This document shows, piece after piece, positions 50,249 to 58,970 of a stretch of 64,000 nucleotides of DNA. The first letter of the stretch is position 1; each line of letters begins with the position of its first letter. The notes beneath the pieces are model-generated. The model searched no databases. It was given only the letters and a program-made list of their open reading frames with translations, and was not told where the DNA came from. Origin of the DNA: Candidatus Peregrinibacteria bacterium GW2011_GWC2_39_14 (GTDB lineage Bacteria > Patescibacteriota > Gracilibacteria > UBA1369 > UBA12463); assembly GCA_000993595.1 (NCBI GenBank), contig LBWJ01000005.1, positions 118,649 to 182,648 of the forward strand, written 5' to 3'. Both the position numbers and the translations under genes were made by a program.

Positions 50249-50960
50249 CTTTATAAATTTCATCACTGCGGATTTGAATTGCGATTTTTTCTTCCCATGA
50301 AACAAAAATCACTTTTCCGTCATAAATATTTATTTCAGGAGAAATATCGAGCATATTTTTTGGCACAATAACGCTTTCACGAAGCTCTTCCTTGTCTTTT
50401 TTAACACGTTCACGAGCTTCTTTTGAATCCGGAAAAATTGCACGAATAAAGATTTTTTTTGCCGCACGTCTTTTAAAGTATTTTGGAAAATAATCTTTAA
50501 GTCCGCTATCATACATAGTTTCAAGGCATGCATAAGCCAAAATATCAGTACGCGACGTAAGCGTATCTTCATAAACTTTTTCAAGCCCTTCAGTTCCATC
50601 ATAAAAAGTTATTTGAGGCCTGTTTCCGCGTTGTGTATTAGGCACAAGCTCACTGCCAAAATTTTTGAGAATATCAATTTGATGTTCATACTGATCATTA
50701 AACGTTGTACGCTCTTTTTTAAGATGAAAAACAATACTTTCAACCTTCTCGACACCGTAATAATGCGCATTTGCATGCTGTGTTCGTATTAAAAATCCCC
50801 TCTTGGTGAGTCTATCCAAAACATCACGCACCGTATTTCTTGGCAGCTCAGTCAGGCGCGCTATTTGCGACGCGGGTTGTATGCCAAATTCAAGCAATTT
50901 TTCAAAGATTTTTATTTCTTTGTCGCTAAAATCAAACGCCGAAAGGATTTTTGAAATCAT
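50184..50960 (-). CDS. TrmB-like transcriptional regulator
   Basis: This is a 258-residue paralog of the 42037-42870 protein. The N-terminal winged helix-turn-helix (LSAFDFSDKEIKIFEKLLEF, ASQIARLTELPRNTVRDVLD) and the C-terminal domain with YDGTEGLEKVYEDTLTSRTD and SPEINIYDGKVIF are shared. It probably regulates genes in response to a ligand or modification. The upstream region (51001-51095) contains three consecutive hairpins that may be its operator. Its 3' end overlaps the convergent 48212 gene. Confidence 0.82.
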   Translation of the reverse strand: MISKILSAFDFSDKEIKIFEKLLEFGIQPASQIARLTELPRNTVRDVLDRLTKRGFLIRTQHANAHYYGVEKVESIVFHLKKERTTFNDQYEHQIDILKNFGSELVPNTQRGNRPQITFYDGTEGLEKVYEDTLTSRTDILAYACLETMYDSGLKDYFPKYFKRRAAKKIFIRAIFPDSKEARERVKKDKEELRESVIVPKNMLDISPEINIYDGKVIFVSWEEKIAIQIRSDEIYKAMKIVFDLAWKAAKMMKSGKK

Positions 50961-51000
50961 GATTATATTTTTTACATTTTTAAATCGCTTCTATTGTATG

Positions 51001-51095
51001 ACGACGGAGACTATCCGTCAATATAAAGACGACGGAAGGTTCCCGTCAAGTTAGGCATAGGCTTATATATGCTATTTTAAGCCTATATATACGGT
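51001..51095. promoter_or_regulatory. Three consecutive short inverted repeats
   Basis: Two related hairpins, GACGGA-gacta-TCCGTC and GACGG-aaggtt-CCGTC, are followed by TAGGCTTA...TAAGCCTA. They fill the space upstream of the TrmB-like gene (minus) and of two short plus-strand ORFs. They may be operators or part of a short transcript. Confidence 0.45.
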
Positions 51096-51175
51096 AAAAA
51101 ATTTCCATTTGGAGAGGAGTTGAAAGAGATACATCATTAAACCGTCAAATAAATAAACATTTAACAAGCACAACC

Positions 51176-51292
51176 ATGACAACATTCGATTATCATTTTT
51201 GGGATCATCAAGAAACCACTGAAAAAGAGCAAGCGATGGAAGCACAGGACATTGAGCTCGCGGAAATATATAAAGATTTAATGGGCTTATAA
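51176..51292 (+). CDS. Very small hypothetical protein (38 residues)
   Basis: The ORF begins MTTFDYHFWDHQETTEKEQA and ends EIYKDLMGL. It is acidic and probably helical, with an aromatic N terminus. It lies 2 bp before the next small ORF on the same strand, which supports a real two-gene unit. The leader is A-rich. The evidence is limited to codon composition and the tight spacing. Confidence 0.4.
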   Translation: MTTFDYHFWDHQETTEKEQAMEAQDIELAEIYKDLMGL

Positions 51293-51294
51293 TT

Positions 51295-51474
51295 ATGACT
51301 CAAAAACAAAAAATATCGGTTTGTGAAAAGTGCCCATGGCGGGTTGTAAAAGGTATGAAATGTCCGATCGCAGAAATAGGGAACTGCGAATGCGTGACGA
51401 TAAAAAGATGGGCAAAAAACAAAAAATTTAACAACCTCTGTATTGCATTGCTTCAGCCAGATGAGAGTGATTAA
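51295..51474 (+). CDS. Small Cys-rich protein (59 residues)
   Basis: The ORF begins MTQKQKISVCEKCPWRVVKG and has six Cys: C10-x2-C13, C23, C31-x-C33 and C49. This pattern could bind zinc or an Fe-S cluster. Its end overlaps the convergent comM gene by 47 bp. It follows the 38-residue ORF by 2 bp. No family recognised. Confidence 0.45.
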   Translation: MTQKQKISVCEKCPWRVVKGMKCPIAEIGNCECVTIKRWAKNKKFNNLCIALLQPDESD

Positions 51475-52993
51475 TTCTGTCTGCATCCTGAAGGTCAGCA
51501 ATTGTTCTGCTGACTTTTATGATTTTGTGATACGTGCGCATCGAAATATTTAATTTTGAAACAACGGACTTCAAAAAATCTCTACATTCCTTGTCGAGTT
51601 CACAAAATTTTTCAAGATCATTTACGGGAATATTTTTATTTAGCATTGATTTTCCGAAACGCACTTTTTGCCTTTCTCGAGCCGTTTTTATAGAATTATA
51701 AATTTCGGAAAAATTGAAACTTTGCGCATTTTGCACGGATTTTTTCGCAGACTTTGCGCATTTTGTGGCTGGATTGTGCGCCTTTTTCATATTCACAATC
51801 AAATCCATTCTATCCAAAAACGGTCCGGAAATTCTATTTTTATAAGCTTTAAGTTGCGTATCGGTACAAATGCAGACATGCTTTTCATCGCCAAGATATC
51901 CACAAGAACAAGGATTCATCGCGCCAATAAAAATAAAATCGGACGGATAACTTGTTTTATATTTTGTACGACTAATTGTGATATGGCCTGATTCAAGCGG
52001 TTGGCGAAGGTTTTCAATAACGCTTTGCGGAAAAAGGGTTAATTCATCAAAAAACAAAATGCCTCTGTGCGCGAGCGAAATTTCTCCGGGTATAATATTT
52101 TGACCGCCACCAAGAATGCTGATTGGTGAAGCCGTATGATGCACTTCACGGAATGGTCGTTTTTTCATTATAAACTCCCCTTTTTTAAGCATACCGGCGA
52201 CAGAATAAATTTTTGTAACATCAATTGATTCATCAAAATCCATTTCCGGCAAAATCGATTTAGCGGCATTAGCAAGCATTGTTTTGCCGCATCCGGGTGG
52301 TCCAATCATTAACAGATTATGTCCACCGGCAATTGAAATTTTTATAGCCCTTTTTGCAAATTCTTGGCCATTGATATACTGAAAATCATTGGAATCATTT
52401 TCCGCGCAATCAGGTGAAATAGCTGATTCCGGCGCGTGGGTTCTATGAAATTCAGATTCAGCGATTCTACCGGTTTTAAAATGTTCTATAAGTTGTTTCA
52501 AAGAACTTACCGGCACAACTTTAATTCCGGAAATTAGACTTGCTTCTGCAAAATTTTCAGATGGCAAATATATTTTTTTATATCCGGTTTGTTTTGCGAA
52601 TTCCGTAATTGCAAGAGCGCCATCAATTTTTTTTACATCACCATTCAAAGCTAATTCGCCAATAAAAATCCCATCTTTAAAAGCGCTGCTTAAGTTTGAA
52701 TGTAGCCTTATTTGTCCACTCGCAAAAAGAATTCCAACAGCAATCGGAAGATCAAAAATCGAACCTTTTTTACGTAAATCCGCGGGCGCCAAGTTCACGG
52801 TTTTTCTGTTTTGCGGAAATTCAAAATTACTGTTTTTTATTGCCGATCTCACGCGTTCACGCGCTTCCTGAACCGAAGCATCGCCAAGTCCGACAATCGA
52901 GAAAACCGGCATGCCATTCGCAATATCAACTTCAACATCAACGGAATAAACATCAATTCCGAAGTTGCATGCGCTAAAAACTTTTGCAAGCAT
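51428..52993 (-). CDS. comM: YifB/ComM-family Mg-chelatase-like AAA+ ATPase
   Basis: This 521-residue protein has an N-terminal ComM domain (VDVEVDIANGMPVFSIVGLG) and an AAA+ core with Walker A GPPGCGKTMLA and FFDELTLFP (Walker B). The MNPCSCGYLGD Cys motif and the C-terminal Mg_chelatase_C region (SMRTYHKIIKVSRTIADL) follow. ComM helps branch migration during integration of transforming DNA. A ComEC-like hydrolase occurs at 45.5 kb. The frame is open to 53023, but MLAKVFSACNFGIDVYSVDV at 52993 is the family start. Confidence 0.94.
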   Translation of the reverse strand: MLAKVFSACNFGIDVYSVDVEVDIANGMPVFSIVGLGDASVQEARERVRSAIKNSNFEFPQNRKTVNLAPADLRKKGSIFDLPIAVGILFASGQIRLHSNLSSAFKDGIFIGELALNGDVKKIDGALAITEFAKQTGYKKIYLPSENFAEASLISGIKVVPVSSLKQLIEHFKTGRIAESEFHRTHAPESAISPDCAENDSNDFQYINGQEFAKRAIKISIAGGHNLLMIGPPGCGKTMLANAAKSILPEMDFDESIDVTKIYSVAGMLKKGEFIMKKRPFREVHHTASPISILGGGQNIIPGEISLAHRGILFFDELTLFPQSVIENLRQPLESGHITISRTKYKTSYPSDFIFIGAMNPCSCGYLGDEKHVCICTDTQLKAYKNRISGPFLDRMDLIVNMKKAHNPATKCAKSAKKSVQNAQSFNFSEIYNSIKTARERQKVRFGKSMLNKNIPVNDLEKFCELDKECRDFLKSVVSKLNISMRTYHKIIKVSRTIADLQDADRINHSHLAEAMQYRGC

Positions 52994-53133
52994 AAAAATT
53001 GGATTAAAAAAATAATCGCACAAATTTTATCAGAGCGAGATTAAATCCTTATAAATGATTTTTAAATTATTTATAACATTTTGATGACACGGAGAAAGTA
53101 TTTGAGGGATAATTTTTTTAAACAGTCATGAGG

Positions 53134-53211
53134 CTTTTGCGGGCATGGTTTTTGCGCAGCAAAAGAGCAAAAGCCGAATGCTAGTGAAGATTTGCACGCC
53201 GGGCAAATCAA
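53134..53211. other. Structured intergenic segment (nested hairpins)
   Basis: GGCTTTTGC (53134-53142) and GCAAAAGCC (53169-53177) form a 9-bp stem that encloses TTTTGC-GCA-GCAAAA. A second hairpin, GATTTGC (53191-53197) with GCAAATC (53205-53211), follows. It lies between the comM start and the end of the PEGA gene, both on the minus strand. It could be a terminator region of the PEGA gene, a leader of comM, or a small RNA. Confidence 0.5.
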
Positions 53212-53241
53212 GCGTGTTTTAAAAAATTACTCACTCAAATA

Positions 53242-54522
53242 TTACCTGACCGTAAAATCGAGATTGTAAATATTTTTATCAACAAGTAGCATAACGCGCC
53301 TCAAGTCATTCATTTCAACAAAATCCATTCGCGAAGGAAATTTAGTCATGGTTGTTATATCGCGCACAACATTGGAATTTGAAGTCTCGGGAAAATACTC
53401 GGCAATACGCGTAAAAGCCTTGCTGTTAGCCGTATCTTGATCACCGGACTCAATTGATTTTATCGCATCTTCATAATTCAAAACAGCATTTTCGCCGCTT
53501 GCGGGATAGGCCAAAACTATTGAATTTTTCGAAGTCCAATAAGCAAAATCTATTCGTAAATTCTTAAGATCAACGAGTCTTTTTGTGCGAGTTTCCGTGT
53601 TTACAACAAAAGATTTCAAATCCGCTGTTTCAACCAATAAAAGCTTTCCATCGTTTGATGGCTTCATTCCATAAATTTCCTCATTAAAATCCGCAACATT
53701 TTCCTTTGTTTTAGCCGCAAGATCAATTTTATAAATCGACGCACTATCGGTAGCAAAAACGAATTTTCCATCAGCGGAAAAGCTTAAATAATCCGCGGCA
53801 ATTGGTTTTGTAAAATAAGTCACAACGCTCGGGTTTGAATGGCCATTGCCTTTTGGATCAATCCCAAAGCTTTTTATTGCCTGATTTTTCCCGCTATTAT
53901 CAAAAAATACGACTATCGATTCCGCAGGACTTATCGCAACCTTCGCGCCATCGGGAAGGACGCGACTTACGTCAATCGGTTTTTTAAAATTAGATGCCAA
54001 AAAATAAACATTTTTTTCACCAAAAACTATAGTTGCCATTTGAAGAAGATCATTGTGTTTTTGAAAAACAACGCTTTTCTTAGTGCCATTTATGTCTTTT
54101 ATAAGCTGAAAAATCGCATCATAACTTTTTTGTAAATCCGCATCATAAGCAAATTCCAAAGGCAAAGCAAAGTTCAATAATTTTTGATATTTCTCATTGA
54201 TCGGCGTGCCTTCTGAAAACGAAATTTTCTTTTTAAATTTTGCGCCAATAACAAGTTTTTCACCGCGCTTTACTTCAACGGTTTGTTCAATATCTTCATA
54301 ATCAACTTTCTGAATTTTCACCGAATATTGACCCGGCGCAACATTTTTCTCACATGTATCAGAGCTACAAGCGAGAGATTCATCGTTGATTTGCACGCCA
54401 AACGGAATTTCGCCTTGAAAAGCCAAAATTCCGACATTTATATAATTTTTCCATGCATAATTTCCTACAAGTAAAAAACCAATAATCAAGATTACAATTG
54501 ATATTTTTTTGTTTAAAGGCAT
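53242..54522 (-). CDS. Membrane-anchored PEGA-domain protein with beta-propeller-like part
   Basis: This is a 426-residue protein. Residues about 8-28 form a membrane anchor. Residues about 30-95 resemble a PEGA domain (GEIPFGVQINDESLACSSDT, then VAPGQYSVKIQKVDYEDIEQ). The rest is beta-rich with propeller-like blades (for example YLSFSADGKFVFATDSASIY and GMKPSNDGKLLLVETADL). It is likely extracytoplasmic, with a role in envelope organisation or as a scaffold. It overlaps yraN upstream by 10 bp, so the two are co-transcribed. Confidence 0.82.
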   Translation of the reverse strand: MPLNKKISIVILIIGFLLVGNYAWKNYINVGILAFQGEIPFGVQINDESLACSSDTCEKNVAPGQYSVKIQKVDYEDIEQTVEVKRGEKLVIGAKFKKKISFSEGTPINEKYQKLLNFALPLEFAYDADLQKSYDAIFQLIKDINGTKKSVVFQKHNDLLQMATIVFGEKNVYFLASNFKKPIDVSRVLPDGAKVAISPAESIVVFFDNSGKNQAIKSFGIDPKGNGHSNPSVVTYFTKPIAADYLSFSADGKFVFATDSASIYKIDLAAKTKENVADFNEEIYGMKPSNDGKLLLVETADLKSFVVNTETRTKRLVDLKNLRIDFAYWTSKNSIVLAYPASGENAVLNYEDAIKSIESGDQDTANSKAFTRIAEYFPETSNSNVVRDITTMTKFPSRMDFVEMNDLRRVMLLVDKNIYNLDFTVR

Positions 54523-54878
54523 ACGTTTTTAAAATGAGTTAATCTTTTTAACACATTATACTCGTTTAGTTTTATTGATACGACATCAATTTGAAATGCA
54601 TTTTTAAGGCCGTTATCTCGCATAAATGTAGTTCCGGTATGAAAAATTTTCCGAGTTTTATTTTTAGAAATTGAATCTTCGGGTTCACCAAAAATTTCAC
54701 TTTTTCGCGTTTTCACTTCAATAAAAATTATTTTTCCGCAAAATTCAGCAATTAAATCGATTTCGCCAACGCGTTTTCTGAAATTTCGACATAAAACCTT
54801 ATACCCGCGTGAAATAAGATATTTTTCCGCGATGTCTTCTCCTATTTTGCAGGTCAGTAAGCGGTTATCTGTTGACAT
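54513..54878 (-). CDS. yraN: YraN-family (UPF0102) endonuclease-like protein
   Basis: This 121-residue protein has the restriction-endonuclease-like fold pattern of the family: GEDIAEKYLISRGYKVLCRN, then RVGEIDLIAEF and IIFIEVKTRK (E..D...EVK active-site layout). Its role is thought to be in DNA processing but is not established. Normal length. It overlaps the PEGA gene and is divergent from dnaB. Confidence 0.93.
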   Translation of the reverse strand: MSTDNRLLTCKIGEDIAEKYLISRGYKVLCRNFRKRVGEIDLIAEFCGKIIFIEVKTRKSEIFGEPEDSISKNKTRKIFHTGTTFMRDNGLKNAFQIDVVSIKLNEYNVLKRLTHFKNVCL

Positions 54879-54949
54879 GCGACAAATCTTACACGAAACA
54901 TATTAAATAAGTTTGAATTTTTCATGAACTTATGCAAAACTAAATTCCC

Positions 54950-56317
54950 ATGGCTAATCCATCAGCAAAAATACCGCCTTACTCACTTGACGCCGAAAAA
55001 GCTACTTTAGGCGCGCTTATGATCGATAAAGACGCAATTGTTAAGATTGCAGACTTCTTAAAAGCCGAGGATTTTTATCATGAAGCTCATGCAATTGTTT
55101 ATTCTGCGATCAATGAACTCTTTAATAAGCGCATGCCGGTTGATTTGGTCACAATCACAAATCATCTTGAAGATCGAAATTTACTCAGTGTAATTGGTGG
55201 AGTTTCATATTTAGCTGATCTTACGGCCGATACATATACGGCATCTCATATCGTTGAATACGCAATCATCGTTAAAGAAAAATCGACTTTAAGAAGACTT
55301 ATTAAAGCCGGCGATACAATTATGGGTCTTGGCTATAACGAAACCGGCAATCTTCCGGAAATCCTTGAAGAAGCGGAAAAAGCACTTTTTGATGTTTCGC
55401 AGACATTTGTAAAAGACAGATTCATTCACGTTAAAGATATTCTTGCTCAAACATACGAAAAAATCTCAAATCTTCACGATCCTGAAGCAAAAGAAAAATA
55501 TCGCGGCGCTCTTACGGGTTTTCGCGATCTCGATAATATCCTTAATGGCATGCAGCCGAGCGATCTCGTCGTTCTTGCCGCTCGTCCCAGCATGGGAAAA
55601 ACATCTTTCGCGATTAATATCGCTCAAAATCTTGCAAAACAAGGCAAATCAGTTGGTGTTGTTTCTCTTGAAATGTCCAAGGAGCAACTTGTTGAAAGAA
55701 TGTTTTGCGGGCTTCTTAACGTTGATTCATGGAAAGTTCGCAGTGGCAAATTAACAGAAGAAGATTTCGCAAGAATTGGCACGGTTATGGATGAATTAAA
55801 TGCACTTCCAATCTATATTGATGATTCATCCGGAAGTTCCATAAATGAGCTTCGTTCAAAGATTCGTAGACTTCAAATGGAGCACGGCTTGGACTTTCTT
55901 GTCATCGACTATTTGCAAATGATGACCATGAATTCGCTCAATGCTTCAGGAAATCGCGTTCAGGAAATTTCAGAAATCACACGTGCGCTCAAAAATCTTG
56001 CTCGTGAACTTCGCATCCCGATTATGGCTTTGTCTCAGCTGTCTCGTGCTGTTGAACTTCGTCCTCAAAAAATTCCTCAACTTTCCGATCTTCGTGATTC
56101 CGGTTCCATTGAACAGGATGCCGATATCGTTCTCATGATTTATCGCGAGGATTATTATGAAGAAGATACAGAGCGCAAAGGAATCGCAGATATTTACATT
56201 CGCAAACACAGAAACGGTCCAATTGGCCGTGTTGAGCTTATGTTCAAGAAAGAACAGATGAAGTTCCTCACAATCGAAAAGCAAAGAAAAGCCGAAGAAT
56301 ATTCATTCCAGGAATAG
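54950..56317 (+). CDS. dnaB: Replicative DNA helicase
   Basis: DnaB unwinds DNA at the replication fork as a hexamer. The 455-residue protein has the N-terminal DnaB domain (PPYSLDAEKATLGALMIDKD), a linker helix, and the RecA-like core with Walker A ARPSMGKTS (211-219), DFLVIDYLQMM (Walker B) and the SDLRDSGSIEQDADIV motif. No intein is present. It is transcribed away from yraN; the leader is short. Confidence 0.97.
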   Translation: MANPSAKIPPYSLDAEKATLGALMIDKDAIVKIADFLKAEDFYHEAHAIVYSAINELFNKRMPVDLVTITNHLEDRNLLSVIGGVSYLADLTADTYTASHIVEYAIIVKEKSTLRRLIKAGDTIMGLGYNETGNLPEILEEAEKALFDVSQTFVKDRFIHVKDILAQTYEKISNLHDPEAKEKYRGALTGFRDLDNILNGMQPSDLVVLAARPSMGKTSFAINIAQNLAKQGKSVGVVSLEMSKEQLVERMFCGLLNVDSWKVRSGKLTEEDFARIGTVMDELNALPIYIDDSSGSSINELRSKIRRLQMEHGLDFLVIDYLQMMTMNSLNASGNRVQEISEITRALKNLARELRIPIMALSQLSRAVELRPQKIPQLSDLRDSGSIEQDADIVLMIYREDYYEEDTERKGIADIYIRKHRNGPIGRVELMFKKEQMKFLTIEKQRKAEEYSFQE

Positions 56318-56418
56318 GCCGGGAGCAAAGCGTACGGCCAAATATTTGGATTTTGTAATCCCAAATCCCCTTTACAAATTCAAAATATCATATATAATAA
56401 ATCTCTCGAGTTTTTAAA

Positions 56419-57369
56419 ATGAATTATATGGAGAGTAGAATGTGCAAAACCGTAGAGCAAGTTAGAACAAGCCAAAAATTACAAGGCGCTGTAGCTGTTT
56501 TGCGTGGAAGTAGCAAAAAGCCGGAATTTAAAGAAATAACAGTTGATCAGGTTACTGGGAGTGTAGGTTTTTTCAGAAGAGCATTTGTTGAATTTTTAAC
56601 GATTGAGGGTGGAAAAGCGGCAGAAGCTGAGGCGGATTCTCAGGGAGGTGTTAACAATTTTTCTGAACAAGTTGAAAACGTCGAAAGGCTGGTTTTGCAA
56701 GATCAAATAGACAGAATTTGTATAGATAAAGGATATTCAAGCGTTGAATTTGCCAAATTTTTAGCAGAAGCTTTGGAATTCGATAAGCTGGAAGGCTTGA
56801 AAGGAATTTATAAATTAGCTGAGGGGGCGGATAAAGAATTGGCAGAGCTTGAAAAAGCGGCAGGTAAGCCTGCCGGATTTATTAAAAAAGTTAAAGAAGG
56901 AGGGCGAGATTATGCAAAAAGAGTTATAGCTGCGTATTTAATGAAAGAAGATAAGGCCGATAAGGTTATAGGAATTGATTGGGCCATGATAGACGGTTTG
57001 ATGGAAGATGATAATTTTTTTACAGCCGGAGACTTTGAATTTATCGAACTTTGCTCATCGTTTAGGCTTATCAATGGATTAGCACATATGATTGAAATGG
57101 ATTTTAATAGGAAAAAAGGAGGCATTTACGTCGAAGGTGATTCTTCAGCATTTGCAGACAGGATGTATAAAGCGCTTTTGGGCAAGATAGCTCATAAAAG
57201 CGCTGAATTTAAATTCGATAAACGTATGAAAAAGCTTGAGACTTTGAAAGAAATTTTTAAACACTTTGGAGAAAAAGGATTCTTTTGCATTGACGATTTC
57301 CCGGTCGTTGAACCAAGCGAGCTCGGAGCTTTGCGCGTAACGCACAAAAAAGGCTGGATTAAGAAGTAG
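56419..57369 (+). CDS. Hypothetical protein
   Basis: This 316-residue protein is mostly helical and charged, begins MNYMESRMCKTVEQVRTSQK, and lacks a signal peptide. A TATAAT-like element lies about 25 bp before the start. A segment GSVGFFRRAFVEFL near residue 47 is vaguely similar to the LFKPARLA N termini, but I do not consider this proof of homology. It lies between dnaB and lysS. No known domain. Confidence 0.65.
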   Translation: MNYMESRMCKTVEQVRTSQKLQGAVAVLRGSSKKPEFKEITVDQVTGSVGFFRRAFVEFLTIEGGKAAEAEADSQGGVNNFSEQVENVERLVLQDQIDRICIDKGYSSVEFAKFLAEALEFDKLEGLKGIYKLAEGADKELAELEKAAGKPAGFIKKVKEGGRDYAKRVIAAYLMKEDKADKVIGIDWAMIDGLMEDDNFFTAGDFEFIELCSSFRLINGLAHMIEMDFNRKKGGIYVEGDSSAFADRMYKALLGKIAHKSAEFKFDKRMKKLETLKEIFKHFGEKGFFCIDDFPVVEPSELGALRVTHKKGWIKK

Positions 57370-57452
57370 CTTTATCATTCATTTGCTCATTTGGATTTTA
57401 GGTTTTGTCATTTTTAGCTTATAATGATTTCAGTATTTTTAAGATTATTTAT

Positions 57453-58970
57453 ATGGCAGAAAACACAACTTCACAGGAATTTTCGGATCGTTTGAAAAAG
57501 CTCGAAGATATCAGGAAGCAAGGCGTAAATCCTTATCCTGAAAGATATGAAAGGACTCATAAAGCCGTTGATGCGGTTAAGTTGGGCGAAAAAGGCTTGC
57601 GCGCAATGGACGCGGTGATCGCTGAAAATAAAAATGATATTAAACTTTGCGGCCGACTAGTCGCATTTCGATCACACGGAAAAATCAGTTTTGGGAATCT
57701 GCAAGACGTTTCCGGGCAGATTCAGATTTGCATCGCACAAAATGTAATCGGCGATGAAAATTACGATTTTTTCAGCAAAAAAATTGATATTGCGGACTTT
57801 ATCGGCGTTTCCGGTGAGCTCTTTTTAACTCGCACAAATCAAATTACTCTTATGGTAAAAGAGTTTATTCTTCTTGGAAAAACTCTTCGACCGCTTCCGG
57901 AAAAATGGCATGGACTTCAAGATACGGAAACAAAATATCGTTATCGCTATCTTGATACTGTTATGGATCGCAATGTCATGGATCGCTTTCTTATGCGCAC
58001 AAAATTGATTTCGCTCATTCGTGAATATATGAATGATCGTGAATTTATTGAAGTTGAAACTCCGGTCCTTTCCGCTAAGGCTTCAGGCGCAATCGCAAAA
58101 CCATTTGTCACACATCACAATGCTTTTGATAAAGATTTCTTTTTAAGAATCGCGCCGGAAACATATTTAAAACGCTTGATTGTTGGCGGCTTTGAACGCG
58201 TTTATGAATTTGCAAGATGCTTTCGAAATGAAGGGATTGATCCGTCGCATCATCAAGAATTCACAATGCTTGAATATTACGCGGCTTATTTCAACTATGA
58301 GGACAATATGAAGTTTACGGAAAATCTTTTTGAGCATTTTATTAAAGAACTTTTTGGGACTTTAAAGCTCAATATTTACGGCACAGACATCGATTTCACG
58401 CCTCCATGGCCAAGAAAAACCATGCGCGAACTTATTATTGAACACGCCGGAATTGATATTGAAGAATTTCATTCCGCGGAAAAGCTTCGCAAAGCAATTA
58501 CTGATAAAAAAATCAAGATTGATGGCGATATTAAAGCCCTCGGTTATGGAAATATGGTTGATGCGTTATACAAAAAAACGGCTCGCCAAAAGCTTATTCA
58601 GCCGATTTTCGTTACGAGTCATCCAATTGAACTCTCACCTCTTGCACGTCAAAATGATGCAAAACCACATACGACAGATAGATTTCAATTGGTCGTTAAT
58701 ACATGGGAAGTTGTGAATGCTTATTCCGAGCTTGTTGATCCGGTTGATCAGCGCGCACGCCTTACAGAACAGGCAAATTTAAAATCAAAAGGCGACGTTG
58801 AAGCCATGGAAATGGACGAAGATTATTTACTCGCAATGGAACACGGTATGCCACCGATTTCAGGTTGGGGCATGGGGATTGATCGCATTTTCGCGCTTTT
58901 GACTAGTCAAGAAAATCTCAAGGACGTCATTCTCTTTCCGTTAATGCGTCCGGAAGAAAACAATGAATAA
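57453..58970 (+). CDS. lysS: Lysyl-tRNA synthetase, class II
   Basis: This 505-residue protein charges tRNA-Lys. It has an N-terminal OB-fold anticodon-binding domain (VAFRSHGKISFGNLQDVSGQ) and the three class II motifs: motif 1 near VETPVLSAKASGAIAKPF, motif 2 FARCFRNEGIDPSHHQEFTM, and motif 3 GMGIDRIFALL. The frame is open to 57405, but the ATG at 57453 (MAENTTSQEF) is the likely start, with a TATAAT about 30 bp upstream. It overlaps the next gene by 8 bp. Confidence 0.97.
   Translation: MAENTTSQEFSDRLKKLEDIRKQGVNPYPERYERTHKAVDAVKLGEKGLRAMDAVIAENKNDIKLCGRLVAFRSHGKISFGNLQDVSGQIQICIAQNVIGDENYDFFSKKIDIADFIGVSGELFLTRTNQITLMVKEFILLGKTLRPLPEKWHGLQDTETKYRYRYLDTVMDRNVMDRFLMRTKLISLIREYMNDREFIEVETPVLSAKASGAIAKPFVTHHNAFDKDFFLRIAPETYLKRLIVGGFERVYEFARCFRNEGIDPSHHQEFTMLEYYAAYFNYEDNMKFTENLFEHFIKELFGTLKLNIYGTDIDFTPPWPRKTMRELIIEHAGIDIEEFHSAEKLRKAITDKKIKIDGDIKALGYGNMVDALYKKTARQKLIQPIFVTSHPIELSPLARQNDAKPHTTDRFQLVVNTWEVVNAYSELVDPVDQRARLTEQANLKSKGDVEAMEMDEDYLLAMEHGMPPISGWGMGIDRIFALLTSQENLKDVILFPLMRPEENNE

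Noticed and set aside
56419..57369. Fourth member of the LFKPARLA family
   Set aside because: Only a short hydrophobic segment is vaguely similar, and its position and surroundings do not match.
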